A stretch of DNA of 64,000 nt from Mycolicibacterium goodii (GTDB lineage: Bacteria; Actinomycetota; Actinomycetes; Mycobacteriales; Mycobacteriaceae): NCBI RefSeq assembly GCF_022370755.2, contig NZ_CP092364.2, positions 3,782,001-3,846,000 on the forward strand. The letters are read 5' to 3'. Positions 45,365-54,537 of the stretch are shown piece by piece. Positions within the stretch are counted from its first letter, which is position 1. The number at the start of each line of letters is the position of its first letter. Below the pieces are notes generated by a model. It made no database searches and had not been told where the DNA came from. It saw only the letters and a program-made list of their open reading frames with translations. The position numbers were made by a program, and so were the translations under genes.

Positions 45365-46393
45365 ATGGGCACCCTCGATGACGTGGCGCGTGCGGCGGGG
45401 GTCTCGAAGTCAGTCGCCTCGCGCGCTCTCACGGGCGATGCCAGGGCGCGTATGAGCGAAGCCACCCGTGCCCGGATCTTGGCCGCCGCGGCCGAACTCG
45501 ACTATGTGCCCAATGCCCGCGCCCGCGCGTTGCGCCAATCCCGGTCCGGCGCAATCGGTCTGATTGTGCCCGATGTCAACAATGCAGTGTTCGCCGATAT
45601 GTTGGCAGGAGTACAGCAGGCGACCGCCCGCCACGGCACCGACGTGCTTCTCGGCCAGGTCGACCCGCCACCGGAGGGCGCTCATCAGCTGTCCCGCCTG
45701 GTCCGGGAAGGACGGGTCGACGGACTGCTGATCCAAAGGCGCGAGGATTTCGACGACGCCATGCTGGCCGCGGTGCTGCATTCCGGCGTCCCCGCCATCA
45801 CCGTCAACTCCCGACTGCCGGGCCGGACCGGATCAGTGATCCTGGAGGATCAGCGCGGCGCAGCACTGGCCACCGAACATCTGATCGGACTGGGCCACCA
45901 ACGCATCGCGTTCATCTCGGGCACGCACGCGCACGACACGGCGCGCAGGCGTAAGAGCGGCCATCTGACCGCCATGGCCGACGCCGGCCTCACACCCGAC
46001 CCGGCCTGGGCGGTCGATGCCGGGTGGGAATCCGACGCCGGCGCACGGGCTCTCGCGGCGTTGAATCGCAACGTCGGATTGGGCAGACCGAGCGGTCCTA
46101 CCGCCGTCGTGGTCGCCAGCGTGAACGCTGCCGTCGGCGCTCTGTTCACCGCCTTGCGGCTGGGCCTGCGGGTACCGCACGACCTGTCGATCGTCGGCAT
46201 CAACACGACGTGGGTCTCCAGCACGGTGTATCCCGCGATCACGACGGTCAAGTTGCCCCTGCACCGACTCGGCGAACTCGCCGCGACGATGCTGTTGGAT
46301 CACCTCGGGGGCGCCCCGCTCACCGATGTGGTGGTCGATGACCCTGCCCCTGAATTATTGGTGCTGGAGACCACGGCCCCGCCGGGTGCATGA
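45365..46393 (+). CDS. LacI-family transcriptional regulator
   Basis: A 342-residue LacI/GalR regulator. The N-terminal helix-turn-helix and hinge are clear (TLDDVARAAGVSKSVASRAL then YVPNARARALRQSRSGAIGL), followed by a periplasmic-binding-protein-like effector domain. The start is an ATG with only weak upstream complementarity. It is convergent with an enoyl-CoA hydratase/CoA-transferase operon. Symmetric RCAATCGRTTGY sites, of the size LacI proteins recognise, lie at the promoters of that operon, of the MHS permease and of the ABC/amidase operon, so it is the likely local regulator. Confidence 0.9.
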   Translation: MGTLDDVARAAGVSKSVASRALTGDARARMSEATRARILAAAAELDYVPNARARALRQSRSGAIGLIVPDVNNAVFADMLAGVQQATARHGTDVLLGQVDPPPEGAHQLSRLVREGRVDGLLIQRREDFDDAMLAAVLHSGVPAITVNSRLPGRTGSVILEDQRGAALATEHLIGLGHQRIAFISGTHAHDTARRRKSGHLTAMADAGLTPDPAWAVDAGWESDAGARALAALNRNVGLGRPSGPTAVVVASVNAAVGALFTALRLGLRVPHDLSIVGINTTWVSSTVYPAITTVKLPLHRLGELAATMLLDHLGGAPLTDVVVDDPAPELLVLETTAPPGA

Positions 46394-46412
46394 CGGGACC
46401 GTGGTTTCGCGC

Positions 46413-47189
46413 TCATCGTCCGAACTGCGCGGGGCGCTTCTGCACGAAGGCGGCGACTCCCTCGATGCCGTCTGCTGAAGTGAAAAGTTCCATCAGGGTG
46501 GCGCGCTCGTCACTGTAGGCCAGCGCCTGCTCCGCGCCGGAGACGAGCTCCTTGGTGGCAGCCAACGCCGAGGCCGACGATCCAGCCAGTTGCCCGGCCA
46601 ACTCGAGGGCACGTTCGCGGCACGCGCCGGCCGGCACCACCTCGTTCACCAGGCCGAGTTCCCATGCTTGCGCCGCCGGCAGTCGCTGCCCAAACATGAT
46701 GATCTCCTTGGCTTTACGACCGCCCACTTGAGCCGTCAACCGCTGCGTGCCACCCCACCCCGGCACCAGCCCCAAGGACACCTCTGGAAGCCCGAACTTC
46801 GCCGTATCACCCGCGATGATGAGGTCAGCAGCCAGCGCCACTTCGAATCCGCCGCCCAGTGCCATCCCTTCCACCGCGGCGATGACGGGAACCGGAACCG
46901 TGGCAATCGTTTCCACCAGAACCCCGGCGGCACGGGTGAGTTCACCGATCTCACCCTGATCGCCGCGACCGTACACAGCAATATCGGCTCCGGCACAGAA
47001 GAACGCGCCGCCGCTGAGCACGATCACCCGGGTGCCGGGCGGGCGACCATCGATGATCCTGGTCAGACTTCGCACCATGCCGAGGTCGAATGCGTTGCGT
47101 TTCTCAGGGCGGTTCAACACCAGATGCAGTACTCCGGCATCGACATCTGCGTCGACGGTCACCGTCTCCGCCATCAGCGTCTCGTTCAT
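46413..47189 (-). CDS. enoyl-CoA hydratase/isomerase
   Basis: A 258-residue crotonase-fold protein. LNRPEKRNAFDLGMVRSL, the oxyanion region FFCAGADIAVYG and the second block AVEGMALGGGFEVALAADLI then KFGLPEVSLGLVPGWGGTQR are typical and retain Glu residues in the active site. The start overlaps the stop of the CoA-transferase (TGATG). A GTG three bases upstream and an in-frame ATG at 47171 are alternatives. The pair suggests activation of an acid to CoA ester and hydration or isomerisation of the enoyl-CoA. Confidence 0.88.
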   Translation of the reverse strand: MNETLMAETVTVDADVDAGVLHLVLNRPEKRNAFDLGMVRSLTRIIDGRPPGTRVIVLSGGAFFCAGADIAVYGRGDQGEIGELTRAAGVLVETIATVPVPVIAAVEGMALGGGFEVALAADLIIAGDTAKFGLPEVSLGLVPGWGGTQRLTAQVGGRKAKEIIMFGQRLPAAQAWELGLVNEVVPAGACRERALELAGQLAGSSASALAATKELVSGAEQALAYSDERATLMELFTSADGIEGVAAFVQKRPAQFGR

Positions 47190-48361
47190 CACTTACCCAC
47201 CTTTGCTTGAAGACGATCGATTTCGGTTGCGCTGAAGCCTAATTCGGCAAGGACGGTCCGGTTGGAGCTACCCAGCTCAGGCGGCATGCTGCGCACCCCG
47301 GGACGCTGGCCGTCGTAGATGATCGGGTGCCCAAGGAGCTTGACAGCACCTGCCCTCGGATGGTCGATTTCGATCACCGACTTGTTGTGCAGCACCTGGG
47401 GGTCCGCGACGATATCGGCGTAAGTGTTCACCGGCGCGAACCAGACCCCGGCTGCGGCGAAAACTGCACTCCAATCCTCGGTTGTGCGCTGCGCCATGTG
47501 TTTTGCCACCCGCTCGTTGACGTCCTCGCGCCGCTCATACGACGAATCTTCGCCGATGCCCAGGAACCAATCATCCTCGAAGACGGCAGCCAGCACTGTC
47601 AGCGCATTGAGCGACAGCGTGAGGTGACCGTCGGCGGTGGCGAAAACGCCGTAGGGCGCCTTGTAATACGGCGACGACACACCGCTGCCGCTGCGCCTAC
47701 CGGTGTAGCCGTTGAGAAAGTAGGACAACGGTTCGATCTGGAGATCGAGCGCGGCACTGAGGAGATTGCTCTCCACCCGTGCCCCTCGCCCGGTACGTTC
47801 CCGGCCATGGAGGGCCGCCAGGATGCCGAACGCTCCGAGGACTGCGCCGTGCTGGTCTACCACCGACGCGCCGACTGGCGTCGGTGGATCATCGGCGGTA
47901 CCGGTCGCGGCAGCAATCCCCGATAGGGACTGCAACAGCACATCCTGGCCCGGCCGGTCTTTGTAGGGGCCGTCGCTGCCATAGCCCGACAATGAGCAGT
48001 ACACCAATCGTGGGTTGCGGTCGCGCAGCCGCTCCCACCCCAGTCCCAGTCGATCCATGACTCCGGGGCGGAAACTCTCGATCAGGACGTCCGCTTCGTC
48101 GAGCAGACGGATGACGGCGTCCACCCATTCGGGGTCCTTGAGATCCACCACGAGGCTGTCGACGTTCCGGTTGCCCAGTAGGAAAAAGACGCTCTCGCCG
48201 TTGAGATAGGCGTCGGGGCCCGACCACGACCGTTCGAACGCACCCGTCGGCGGCTCGACCTTGATGACGTGCGCGCCCAGATCGGCAAGCATCTGGGTGG
48301 CCGAAGGCCCCTGAAGAAAGTGCGTAAAGCTAACGACGCGTATCCCGTCGAGCATGGCCAT
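47189..48361 (-). CDS. CaiB/BaiF family (type III) CoA-transferase
   Basis: A 390-residue class III CoA-transferase: MLDGIRVVSFTHFLQGPSAT, ADLGAHVIKVEPPTGAFERS, LVVDLKDPEW and FRPGVMDRLGLGWERLRDRN. The ATG at 48361 is five bases after AGGAGG, which fixes the start. It is divergent from the MHS permease, with two LacI-type sites in between. It is only distantly similar to the CoA-transferase at 1551. Substrate unknown. Confidence 0.88.
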   Translation of the reverse strand: MAMLDGIRVVSFTHFLQGPSATQMLADLGAHVIKVEPPTGAFERSWSGPDAYLNGESVFFLLGNRNVDSLVVDLKDPEWVDAVIRLLDEADVLIESFRPGVMDRLGLGWERLRDRNPRLVYCSLSGYGSDGPYKDRPGQDVLLQSLSGIAAATGTADDPPTPVGASVVDQHGAVLGAFGILAALHGRERTGRGARVESNLLSAALDLQIEPLSYFLNGYTGRRSGSGVSSPYYKAPYGVFATADGHLTLSLNALTVLAAVFEDDWFLGIGEDSSYERREDVNERVAKHMAQRTTEDWSAVFAAAGVWFAPVNTYADIVADPQVLHNKSVIEIDHPRAGAVKLLGHPIIYDGQRPGVRSMPPELGSSNRTVLAELGFSATEIDRLQAKVGK

Positions 48362-48428
48362 CGGTGCCTCCTTATCGAACCCCCAACCGGGGCGGCGCGG
48401 TTCGCCCAGCGTCATTGAATCAAAATGA

Positions 48429-48474
48429 ACAATCGATTGTCCACAGTCGCGTCGATTTTTGCGCAATCGGTTGT
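48429..48474. promoter_or_regulatory. two LacI-type operators between CoA-transferase and MHS permease
   Basis: ACAATCGATTGT (48429-48440, perfect 12-bp palindrome) and GCAATCGGTTGT (48463-48474), 34 bp apart. The same motif recurs twice upstream of the ABC operon. Confidence 0.65.
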
Positions 48475-48570
48475 TCTCAGCCCTTCTCCGTGCTTCACTG
48501 GTTCAGCCGTGACCTGGGACACACGTCGCGGCGTCCGTCACCCACCGAGGTCCGCCGACAGGAGTTCCCC

Positions 48571-49950
48571 ATGACCGACACCTCGCCCCAGCAATCACCC
48601 GCCAGCTCTGCACGATCAACCGACCCGCCGACAAGCAGGTTGCGCAGGGTGGTCGCAGCATCGATGGCCGGCACCGTCATCGAGTGGTACGAATTCCTGC
48701 TCTACTCGGCGGCCTCGGCCTTGGTGTTCGGCACCTTGTTCTTTCCCGAGACCGACAACGCTCTCGACGGCGTGATCAACGCGCTGCTCATCTACGCGGT
48801 GGGCTTCCTCGCCCGCCCGCTGGGCGGACTGATCTTCGGCTACTTCGGCGACCGCGTGGGCCGCAAGAAACTGCTGCAGGTGAGCCTGCTGTTGGTCGGT
48901 GCCTCGACCTTCGCAATCGGGTGCATACCTGGCTATGCCACCATCGGGATGGCCGCTCCGCTGTTCCTGGTGCTGATGCGCTTCGTCCAGGGCGTCGGTG
49001 TCGGCGGCGAATGGGGCGGAGCCGTGCTGCTGGTCGCCGAGCACAGCCCGAACAAGAGTCGCGCCTTCTGGACCAGTTGGCCGCAGGCCGCCCTGCCGCT
49101 CGGCAATTTCGTTGCGACGCTTGTGCTCACGGGGCTTTCGTTCGCCATGACCGAAGACGCCTTTCTGACCTACGGTTGGCGCATCGCGTTCTGGCTGTCG
49201 GCCGTGATCGTGATCGTCGGGTACTACATCCGCACCCGCGTCGACGAGGCGCCGCTGTTCCTCGAAGCGCGCGAGGCGGCCGCGAAGACGAATGCGGCCA
49301 CCCCGAGTGCACTGCAGGTCATCAGGGCCTACCCACGTCAGGTGCTGATCGCCATGGGCGCCCGAATCGCGGAGAACATCATGTACCAAATGGTCGTCAC
49401 CTTCTCGATCACCTACCTGGCGTTCAGGATCGGAGCCACAACCACCGAGATACTGGGGCTCATTCTGGGCGCGCACGCGATTCACTTCATCGCGGTGCCG
49501 TTCTACGGTCGACTCGCCGACACCTGGGGCCGCAAACCGGTATTTCTGCTGGGATCGGTGCTGGCCACCGGATGGGGGTTCATCGGCTTCCCATTGCTCG
49601 CCACCGGCAACGAGTTGTTCATCTTCCTCGGAATCACACTCGGGTTGTTGATCCACGGCTTGATGTACGCGCCGCAGCCGGCACTGATGGCCGAGATGTT
49701 TCCGACGCGAATGCGCTATACCGGTGTCTCACTCGGCTATCAGGTCACGTCGATCTTCGCCGGGTCGCTGGCCCCCTTCATCAGCACGTCGCTGCTGCGC
49801 TCCTACGAATCGTGGGTGCCGATCGCCTGCTATCTCGCGGTGGCCGCAGTCATATCGACGGCGGCGGTCAGTTTCCTGAAGGAAACCAGAGGCATCGACC
49901 TGGCCGCCCTCGACATGTCCGACCCCGCATGCGTCACCGCCGGGAAGTAG
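48571..49950 (+). CDS. MFS permease, metabolite:H+ symporter (MHS) type
   Basis: A 459-residue permease with 12 hydrophobic segments. GTVIEWYEFLLYSAASALVF, GYFGDRVGRKKLL and VGVGGEWGGAVLLVAEH are metabolite:H+ symporter signatures. The ATG follows AGGAG; upstream in-frame codons overlap the operators. The family imports organic acids and betaines. With the divergent CoA-transferase/enoyl-CoA hydratase it forms an uptake-and-activation unit for an unknown acid. Confidence 0.88.
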   Translation: MTDTSPQQSPASSARSTDPPTSRLRRVVAASMAGTVIEWYEFLLYSAASALVFGTLFFPETDNALDGVINALLIYAVGFLARPLGGLIFGYFGDRVGRKKLLQVSLLLVGASTFAIGCIPGYATIGMAAPLFLVLMRFVQGVGVGGEWGGAVLLVAEHSPNKSRAFWTSWPQAALPLGNFVATLVLTGLSFAMTEDAFLTYGWRIAFWLSAVIVIVGYYIRTRVDEAPLFLEAREAAAKTNAATPSALQVIRAYPRQVLIAMGARIAENIMYQMVVTFSITYLAFRIGATTTEILGLILGAHAIHFIAVPFYGRLADTWGRKPVFLLGSVLATGWGFIGFPLLATGNELFIFLGITLGLLIHGLMYAPQPALMAEMFPTRMRYTGVSLGYQVTSIFAGSLAPFISTSLLRSYESWVPIACYLAVAAVISTAAVSFLKETRGIDLAALDMSDPACVTAGK

Positions 49951-50311
49951 CTGTGCAACGGATGGTCGGCATCGGAGACGGACGGTGCTCGGCCGAAGGG
50001 CCGCGACGGGGATCTGCGGGCATGGCAGCCGACGGGGCCGTCGACCTCATGCATGAATCAGGACAATCCGATGCAGAGCAACCGATTCTTCGAATACGGA
50101 CAATCCTGCACAATCGGTTGCTCAACCCGATACTGTGTGCTTCGCTAGGTAAACCAACGGGCGGTTAACGCTCGACCACCGTTCTCCAGCCCGCGCATCG
50201 TTGCGGGGCATCAAACGATCTACTCCACAATTCGACAATGAGGATCAGCCGCATCATGGGTGATATATCGGTTATCGATCGGTTTGCTGTTCGTGGTGAT
50301 TGGGTCCACCA
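49951..50311. other. 361-bp regulatory gap before the ABC operon
   Basis: No gene. It contains the two LacI-type sites at 50078-50121 and a half site near 50062. No terminator for the MFS gene is clear. Confidence 0.5.
50078..50121. promoter_or_regulatory. two LacI-type operators upstream of the ABC/amidase operon
   Basis: GCAACCGATTCT (50078-50089; reverse complement AGAATCGGTTGC) and ACAATCGGTTGC (50110-50121) are in opposite orientation, 32 bp apart, about 190-235 bp before the ATPase gene. They match the sites at 48429 and 48463. Confidence 0.6.
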
Positions 50312-51091
50312 ATGACCCGCCGTTTGGAAGTCGTCGGCATCGACAAGGAGTACGTCACGGCAGCGGGGACGAATCAGGTCTTGAAGGGGCTGACCCTGCA
50401 CGCCGACCGTGGGGAGTTCGTCTCCATCGTCGGACCCAGCGGATGCGGTAAGTCGACGTTGTTCAACATCATCACCGGCCTGGTGTCCCCCACCTCCGGC
50501 TCGGTACGTGTGAACGGCGAGGATGTCACCGGCACCACGTCCGAACACATCGGCTATGTCCTACAGAAAGATCTGTTGTTTCCGTGGCGCACGGTGCTGG
50601 AGAACGTGATCCTCGGGCTCGAAGTGCGAGGCACTCGCAGAAGAGAGGCACGCGAACGCGCCCGTCATCTCTTCGCGGCGTACAAGCTGGAGGGCTACGA
50701 AGACAAATACCCCGGTGACCTGTCCGGAGGAATGCGGCAGCGGGCCGCACTCATGCGGACCATGGTGACCGACCCCGACATCATCCTCATGGACGAGGCC
50801 TACAAAGCTCTCGACTATCCCCTCAAGATCGCGCTGGAGAGCGAGCTCCTCGAAACGGCAAGGGCGACAGGCAAAACCATCGTTGCAGTCACCCACGATA
50901 TCGAAGAAGCGGTCACCATGTCAGACCGCGTGTACGTCCTCAAAGCCCACCCCGGAGAGGTCGTCCACGAGCTGGACGTCGATCTGGGCACCACGAGCAC
51001 CGCTATCAACGAACGACGTCTCGCCCCGCGATTCAACGAGTTCTACGAGTTGATCTGGCGTGGCATCGGCCAGTCCGGGGCCGTCGCATGA
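50312..51091 (+). CDS. ABC transporter ATPase, NitT/TauT (nitrate/sulfonate/taurine) type
   Basis: A 259-residue nucleotide-binding subunit. Walker A GPSGCGKSTLFN, Q-loop VLQKDLLFPWRTVLENV, signature LSGGMRQRAALMRT, Walker B IILMDEA and the switch His in VTHDIEEAV are all present. The D-loop segment reads DEAYKALDYPLK instead of the usual DEPFGALD, with the Pro lost, but the catalytic Glu remains. The ATG at 50312 has only a weak site. It is the first gene of the transporter-amidase operon. Confidence 0.88.
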   Translation: MTRRLEVVGIDKEYVTAAGTNQVLKGLTLHADRGEFVSIVGPSGCGKSTLFNIITGLVSPTSGSVRVNGEDVTGTTSEHIGYVLQKDLLFPWRTVLENVILGLEVRGTRRREARERARHLFAAYKLEGYEDKYPGDLSGGMRQRAALMRTMVTDPDIILMDEAYKALDYPLKIALESELLETARATGKTIVAVTHDIEEAVTMSDRVYVLKAHPGEVVHELDVDLGTTSTAINERRLAPRFNEFYELIWRGIGQSGAVA

Positions 51092-51134
51092 TGCCATCCG
51101 CCCGCACCGTTCCTCATCGCACCCAGGAGGAGAA

Positions 51135-51968
51135 ATGACCACCGTACTGACCGAACAGTCGGCCGCACCCACGCGTCCGGCGCGCCGCCGCACGGGAGCC
51201 GCCTCGCCGCATCGCAGGCGGATCGAGCTACACACCCTGCAGGTGCTGATCGTCGTAGCCGCTTTGTCGGCTTGGGAATTGGGCACTCGCGGCGGGGCGA
51301 TCAGTTCGTTTCTGTTCGGCAGCCCCAGCGCGGTCTGGAATGTCCTGCAGAGCCGAGGGCAATCCGGGCAACTGTGGACCGACATCGGTGTAACGAGCAT
51401 GGAGGTCATTCTCGGGTTCTTGATCGGCGCGGTGGGCGGCTCGATCCTCGGGTTGTTGCTCTGGTACTCCCAGTTCGTTGCCGATCTGACAGCACCGTTC
51501 ATCGCCGCCATCGGCTCCATCCCTGTCCTTGCCGTCGCCCCACTGACGATCATCTGGTTCGGCACCGAGATGACATCCAAGGTGGTGATCGTCGCCTTTT
51601 CATGCGTGGTCGTATCTCTGACCACCTCCTATCGCGGCGCCCGGCGCACCGACCCCGACCTGATCAACCTGATGAAGTCGTTCGGCGCCTCCCGCTCCCA
51701 GATCTTCGGCAAACTCGTTGTGCCGTCAGCGATGACGTGGGTGGTGTCCGGCCTACGACTCAACATCGGCTTCGCACTCGTCGGGGCGATCGTCGGTGAG
51801 TACATCAGCTCTGATGCCGGAGTGGGCCACATGATCCTGCTCGGTAGCTCCAACTTCACCATCAGCCTCGTCATCGCCGGCATCGCCATCGTCATGGCGA
51901 TGGTGCTGGTCTTCAACCTCCTCGTCAGCGCGCTCGAAAAGCTCCTCGGCCATTGGGAAAGGGCATGA
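51135..51968 (+). CDS. ABC transporter permease, NitT/TauT type
   Basis: A 277-residue inner membrane subunit with six hydrophobic segments. The conserved EAA-like loop lies at LMKSFGASRSQIFGKLVVPS, preceded by SIPVLAVAPLTIIWFG; both are hallmarks of the SsuC/TauC family. The ATG follows GGAGG. Its stop overlaps the next start. Confidence 0.88.
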   Translation: MTTVLTEQSAAPTRPARRRTGAASPHRRRIELHTLQVLIVVAALSAWELGTRGGAISSFLFGSPSAVWNVLQSRGQSGQLWTDIGVTSMEVILGFLIGAVGGSILGLLLWYSQFVADLTAPFIAAIGSIPVLAVAPLTIIWFGTEMTSKVVIVAFSCVVVSLTTSYRGARRTDPDLINLMKSFGASRSQIFGKLVVPSAMTWVVSGLRLNIGFALVGAIVGEYISSDAGVGHMILLGSSNFTISLVIAGIAIVMAMVLVFNLLVSALEKLLGHWERA

Positions 51969-53005
51969 TCATGAATCCCCGAAAGTGCGTCCGCCAGTTG
52001 ATGATTGCTGTCACTACCGGCACGGTTCTGCTCGCCACGGCCTGTGCCGGCGAGCCGTCGCAGTCTGCGGACGGCACCACGACGGTGCGCATCAGTCAGG
52101 CCTTTCAGTCCCTGCTCTACCTCCCGCTCTATGTCGCGCAGGAGAACGGCTATTTCGAGGAACAGGGGGTGACCGTGGACATCGCCACAGGCGGTGGTGG
52201 CACCCAGTCCTGGACCGCGGTGCTGGGCGGATCTGCCGACTTCTCCATCCAGGATCCGGTATTCGTCCCGAAGTTCCACGAGAACGGCGGTCCCGGCGTG
52301 GTGGTGGCGGCCATCCAGAACGCACCTTCGGTGTTCGTCATCGGTCGCGACGGCGGTAACGCCACACTCGACGACCCATCTGTCTTCGAAGGCAAGAAGG
52401 TGGCAGTGAGCCCGCAGCCGGATACCAGTTGGGCCTTCATGAAGTACCTGATCGACCAGAAGGGCATCAAGGACGTGACGATGGTCAACGTCGCACTCGG
52501 CAGCGAACTCGCCGCCGTGGCAGGTGGACAAGCCGACCTTGCGCTGTCCTTCGAACCGACCGTCAGCCAGGCCGTCGTCGACCAGGGCCTCAAGGTGGTG
52601 TACTCCTTCCCCGCCAATCCGGACTGGTTCCCCTTCGCCTTCTCCAGCCTGACCACCACAAAGGACTACCTCCAGGAGAATCGGGATGCCGCTCAGGGCG
52701 TGGTGACCGCGATCGCCAAGGCGTCGAGATTCATCTATGCCGACCCGGATGCAACGATCGAAATTGCCGCGCAGTACTTTCCAGACCTGTCACGTGATGT
52801 CGTCGCCGCAGCGGTGCAGCGGGAGATCGAGGCCAAGGGTTACGCCGAAGACGTCACGGTGACCAGGGAATCGTGGGACCGCAACATGGAGATCGCGTTG
52901 TTCACCAAGAACATCGCGGCCTATCCCTCAGACGCCACGTCGTATGAGAACAACGTCAACACCGAGTTGGCCGGCCGGGCCCGCGAAATCGTCGAGGTCG
53001 GCTGA
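51965..53005 (+). CDS. ABC transporter substrate-binding lipoprotein (NMT1/SsuA type)
   Basis: A 346-residue solute receptor. A short basic N-terminus and hydrophobic signal end in a lipobox (LLATAC; Cys near residue 27). The mature part has QAFQSLLYLPLYVAQENGYF, GGGTQSWTAVLGGSADFSIQ and QADLALSFEPTV, as in NitT/TauT receptors. The ATG overlaps the permease stop (ATGA); an ATG six bases on has slightly better spacing. Because an amidase and a formamidase follow, the ligand may be an amide, nitrile-derived or similar nitrogen compound; this is inferred. Confidence 0.87.
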   Translation: MIMNPRKCVRQLMIAVTTGTVLLATACAGEPSQSADGTTTVRISQAFQSLLYLPLYVAQENGYFEEQGVTVDIATGGGGTQSWTAVLGGSADFSIQDPVFVPKFHENGGPGVVVAAIQNAPSVFVIGRDGGNATLDDPSVFEGKKVAVSPQPDTSWAFMKYLIDQKGIKDVTMVNVALGSELAAVAGGQADLALSFEPTVSQAVVDQGLKVVYSFPANPDWFPFAFSSLTTTKDYLQENRDAAQGVVTAIAKASRFIYADPDATIEIAAQYFPDLSRDVVAAAVQREIEAKGYAEDVTVTRESWDRNMEIALFTKNIAAYPSDATSYENNVNTELAGRAREIVEVG

Positions 53006-53007
53006 CC

Positions 53008-54537
53008 ATGACCGTGCACCCACCGGCAGCTGCCGATCTTGAATACATCAGTTCCACCTACGGGCTCAGTCTGACCGCTGGTGAGCTGGCGGAGTTCGCC
53101 CCACACGTCGAGACCATGCTGGACTCCTGGGATCTGGTCGAGAAACTGCACGCAGAGTTCCCGGCGGCACCCGTGACACGATCGTGGTCGTGGCCCGAAC
53201 ACAATCCGCTCGGTGCCTGGTATGTCACCTGCGCGATCACCACCGCCGCCGCCGGTCCGTTGGCGGGGCGGACGGTGGGCATCAAAGACAACATCGCGGT
53301 CGCCGGTGTGCCGATGATGAACGGCTCGGCACTGGTCGAGGGCTACGTCCCGGATCGGGACGCCACCGTAGTGGCCCGGCTCCTGCACGCCGGTGCCACC
53401 ATCGCGGGCAAGACTGTCTGCGAGAACCTCTGTTTCTCCGGTGCGTCGCACACCGCCGCGACCGGGCCGGTGCGCAATCCTTGGGACCACACCCGCACGA
53501 CGGGCGGCTCGTCGAGCGGCAGCGCCGCGTTGGTCGCCTCCGGGGCCGTCGACCTCGCCATCGGCGGCGATCAGGGCGGTTCGGTTCGACTGCCCGCCGC
53601 GTTCACCGGGATCGTCGGACACAAGCCGACGCACGGGCTGGTCCCCTACACGGGGGCATTCCCCATCGAACAGTCGCTGGATCACCTCGGGCCCATGACC
53701 CGCACGGTCGCCGATGCCGCGCTGGTTCTCGACGTGATCGCCGGGCCCGACGGATTGGACCCGAGACAACGCAGCCACGGTGACCGGCCGAGCTTCACCG
53801 ACGAGTTGTCCCGGGCCGCAACCGGATTGCGCGTTGGTGTCGTGACGGAAGGCTTTGCCCACCCGGAGTCCGCTCCCGGTGTGGACGCCGCTGTCCGGGA
53901 CGCTGTCGACACCCTTCGCGCCGAAGGCCTGCTGTGCGAGGAAGTGTCGGTCCCCTGGCATCGCCATGGGAAAAAGATATGGGACGTGATCGCCGTCGAG
54001 GGCGGTACCGCGCAGATGGTCGACGGTAACGCCTACGGCAGGAATTGGCAGGGCTGGTACGACCCCGCGCTGATCGAGCACTACGGCAGTCGTCGTCGGG
54101 CCGCCGGCGCCTCCTTCCCCGACACCGTGAAGCTCGTGCTCCTGGCGGGTCGCCACACCCTCGACCGCCATCACGGCACGCACTATGCGATGGCGCGCAA
54201 CCTCGTTCCGCGCTTACGCGCCGCATACGACGAAGCGCTGACCCACGTCGACGTCCTCGTCATGCCCACCACCCCAATTCTGCCAAGCGTGATTCCGGGT
54301 CCCGATGCATCCCTGGACGAGTATTTGGCTCGAGCGCTGGAGATGATGGCCAACACCGCCACTTTCGATGTGACCGGTCATCCCGCGTGCAGCGTCCCGG
54401 CCGGGACGGTGGACGGGCTTCCCGTGGGGATGATGATCGTCGGCCGCCATCACGACGACGCCACGGTATTGCGGGTTGCGCAGACGTTCGAGCGGGCTCA
54501 CGGGGGCTTCCCCAGCGCTGCGGATCCGGCATCATGA
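53008..54537 (+). CDS. amidase (amidase-signature family)
   Basis: A 509-residue amidase-signature enzyme. The Ser-cisSer-Lys triad is readable as Lys93 (GIKDNIAV), Ser168 (TTGGSSSGSAAL) and Ser192 (GGDQGGSVRLPAA), with the family spacing of 75 and 24 residues. GGDQGGS rather than GTDTGGS is the variant seen in nitrilase- and nitrile hydratase-associated amidases. It hydrolyses a carboxamide to acid and ammonia. It starts two bases after the receptor stop and overlaps the formamidase gene by 4 bp. Confidence 0.9.
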   Translation: MTVHPPAAADLEYISSTYGLSLTAGELAEFAPHVETMLDSWDLVEKLHAEFPAAPVTRSWSWPEHNPLGAWYVTCAITTAAAGPLAGRTVGIKDNIAVAGVPMMNGSALVEGYVPDRDATVVARLLHAGATIAGKTVCENLCFSGASHTAATGPVRNPWDHTRTTGGSSSGSAALVASGAVDLAIGGDQGGSVRLPAAFTGIVGHKPTHGLVPYTGAFPIEQSLDHLGPMTRTVADAALVLDVIAGPDGLDPRQRSHGDRPSFTDELSRAATGLRVGVVTEGFAHPESAPGVDAAVRDAVDTLRAEGLLCEEVSVPWHRHGKKIWDVIAVEGGTAQMVDGNAYGRNWQGWYDPALIEHYGSRRRAAGASFPDTVKLVLLAGRHTLDRHHGTHYAMARNLVPRLRAAYDEALTHVDVLVMPTTPILPSVIPGPDASLDEYLARALEMMANTATFDVTGHPACSVPAGTVDGLPVGMMIVGRHHDDATVLRVAQTFERAHGGFPSAADPAS

